Shown: positions 14,672-15,076 of the stretch, one piece after another
How positions within the stretch are numbered: position 1 is the first letter of the stretch
Layout: each line of letters opens with the position of its first letter
Assembly: GCA_020853655.1 (NCBI GenBank)
Contig: JADYYL010000263.1
Span: forward strand, 1-15,076
Source: Deltaproteobacteria bacterium
GTDB taxonomy: Bacteria; Bdellovibrionota_C; UBA2361; SZUA-149; JADYYL01
DNA: 15,076 nucleotides
Reading direction: 5' to 3'
Made by a program: the position numbers and the translations under genes
Notes under the pieces: generated by a model
Seen by the model: the letters and a program-made list of their open reading frames with translations, nothing else
Told to the model about the DNA's origin: nothing
Databases searched by the model: none

Positions 14672-15076
14672 ATGGAAGATTTTAGAGAGGTTCTACCAAA
14701 GTTCGAAGCGCTTCTAGCTTCCAATGGCCTAACCTTTGAGGGGCGATCATCGGTGGTGCCGCTATGCAGCTTATGGGTCTGACAGATCGGGTAACGAAAG
14801 ACTGTGATGTGCTTTCACCCCAGATTCCGTCGGCCCTGAAGCTTGCCTCTCAGGCTTTCGCCGATGCTCACGGTCTCTCGCGGGAATGGCTTAACAACGG
14901 CCCCGAAAGTCTCATCCGCGATCTTCCTCCGGGCTGGGAGAGCTCCCTTCTCCCACTCTACAGAGGAGTACATTTAAAACTCTCCACCCTAGGCCGGCTT
15001 GATTTCATCCGGAGTAAGCTTTTCGCCTTTGTAGACCGTGGAATAGACCTACAGGATCTCCTTCAACTAAAGCCGA
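14672..15076 (+). pseudogene. DUF6036-like nucleotidyltransferase, frameshifted and cut by window end
   Basis: ATG 14672 opens MEDFREVLPKFEALLASNG, typical of the helix before the fold's core. At about 14741 the similarity moves to another frame: GCG ATC ATC GGT GGT (14743-14757) gives AIIGGAAMQLMGLTDRVT, then KDCDVLSP with the catalytic DxD pair. That frame stays open to the window end (LGRLDFIRSKLFAFVDRG, a DUF6036-style C-terminal part). The break is in a run of four Gs (14740-14743); one extra G would restore a continuous protein reading LTFEGAIIGG. In the second frame a TGA (14737-14739) lies just upstream, and its only ATG (14764) would lose the GG motif. The cause may be a real inactivating deletion, an assembly error in the homopolymer, or -1 slippage on GGGG. 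Codons such as CTA, TTA, AGA and ATA are commoner here than in the neighbours, suggesting transfer. DUF6036/AbiEii-like enzymes are often toxin-antitoxin or defence components; a partner may lie downstream. Confidence 0.65.

Noticed and set aside
14734..14740. CTTTGAG as an RF2-type programmed +1 frameshift site
   Set aside because: That slip would go from the frame holding the TGA into the ATG frame, the opposite of what is needed to join the two nucleotidyltransferase segments.

Overview
The window looks like chromosome from a GC-rich, Gram-negative, probably uncultured bacterium. Deltaproteobacterial-type groups (Myxococcota, Desulfobacterota or Binatota) fit best. The evidence is an RND efflux pump, Sec signal peptides on large Cys- and repeat-rich secreted proteins, a 'CxxDxQCGGxxGxC' motif and tail-fibre-like 'VGIGTxxP' proteins. 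This taxonomic guess is inference and of low confidence.

Layout. (1) 2-823 (+): C-terminal part of an RND efflux permease, cut by the window edge, followed by a perfect 11-bp inverted repeat. (2) 1217-1927 (+): an orphan protein of about 236 aa that I do not recognise. It is followed by a 386-bp gap with a tandem 15-bp repeat. (3) 2314-7713 (+): a glycan/envelope block. It holds a 746-aa fusion of UDP-GlcNAc 2-epimerase and UDP-ManNAc dehydrogenase (WecB-WecC type, making UDP-ManNAcA), a B12-binding-type radical SAM enzyme, and a multi-pass GT-C/TMTC-like membrane protein ending in TPRs. The last two overlap by ATGA. (4) 7719-14392 (-): two giant exported proteins, transcribed convergently to the glycan block with only 5 bp between the stop codons and 5 bp between the two genes. 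The upstream one (1095 aa) has a signal peptide, an N-terminal helical Cys domain and about 49 tandem 16-17 aa CxxC repeats of the eukaryote-like GCC2/GCC3 (ephrin-receptor-like) type. The downstream one (1126 aa) is a tail-fibre-like mosaic of two repeat families in the order A-B-B-A-A-A, with a conserved C-terminal module. (5) 14393-15076: a densely structured non-coding stretch (palindrome, three-way-junction-like nested inverted repeats, hairpin, perfect 11-bp inverted repeat). The last repeat abuts the start codon of a frameshifted, window-truncated DUF6036-like nucleotidyltransferase with a different codon style, probably an acquired toxin-antitoxin-type module.

Working model (inference). 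The block from 2.3 to 14.4 kb may be a surface-structure locus. UDP-ManNAcA supply and a GT-C enzyme would build or attach a glycan, while the Ser/Thr-rich Cys-repeat protein and the fibre-like protein form the exported scaffold. The two-gene secreted operon is the best candidate here for an undescribed system. The most informative internal clue is the paired loss of two cysteines in repeats 45 and 46, which predicts how the 49-repeat rod is disulfide-bonded.
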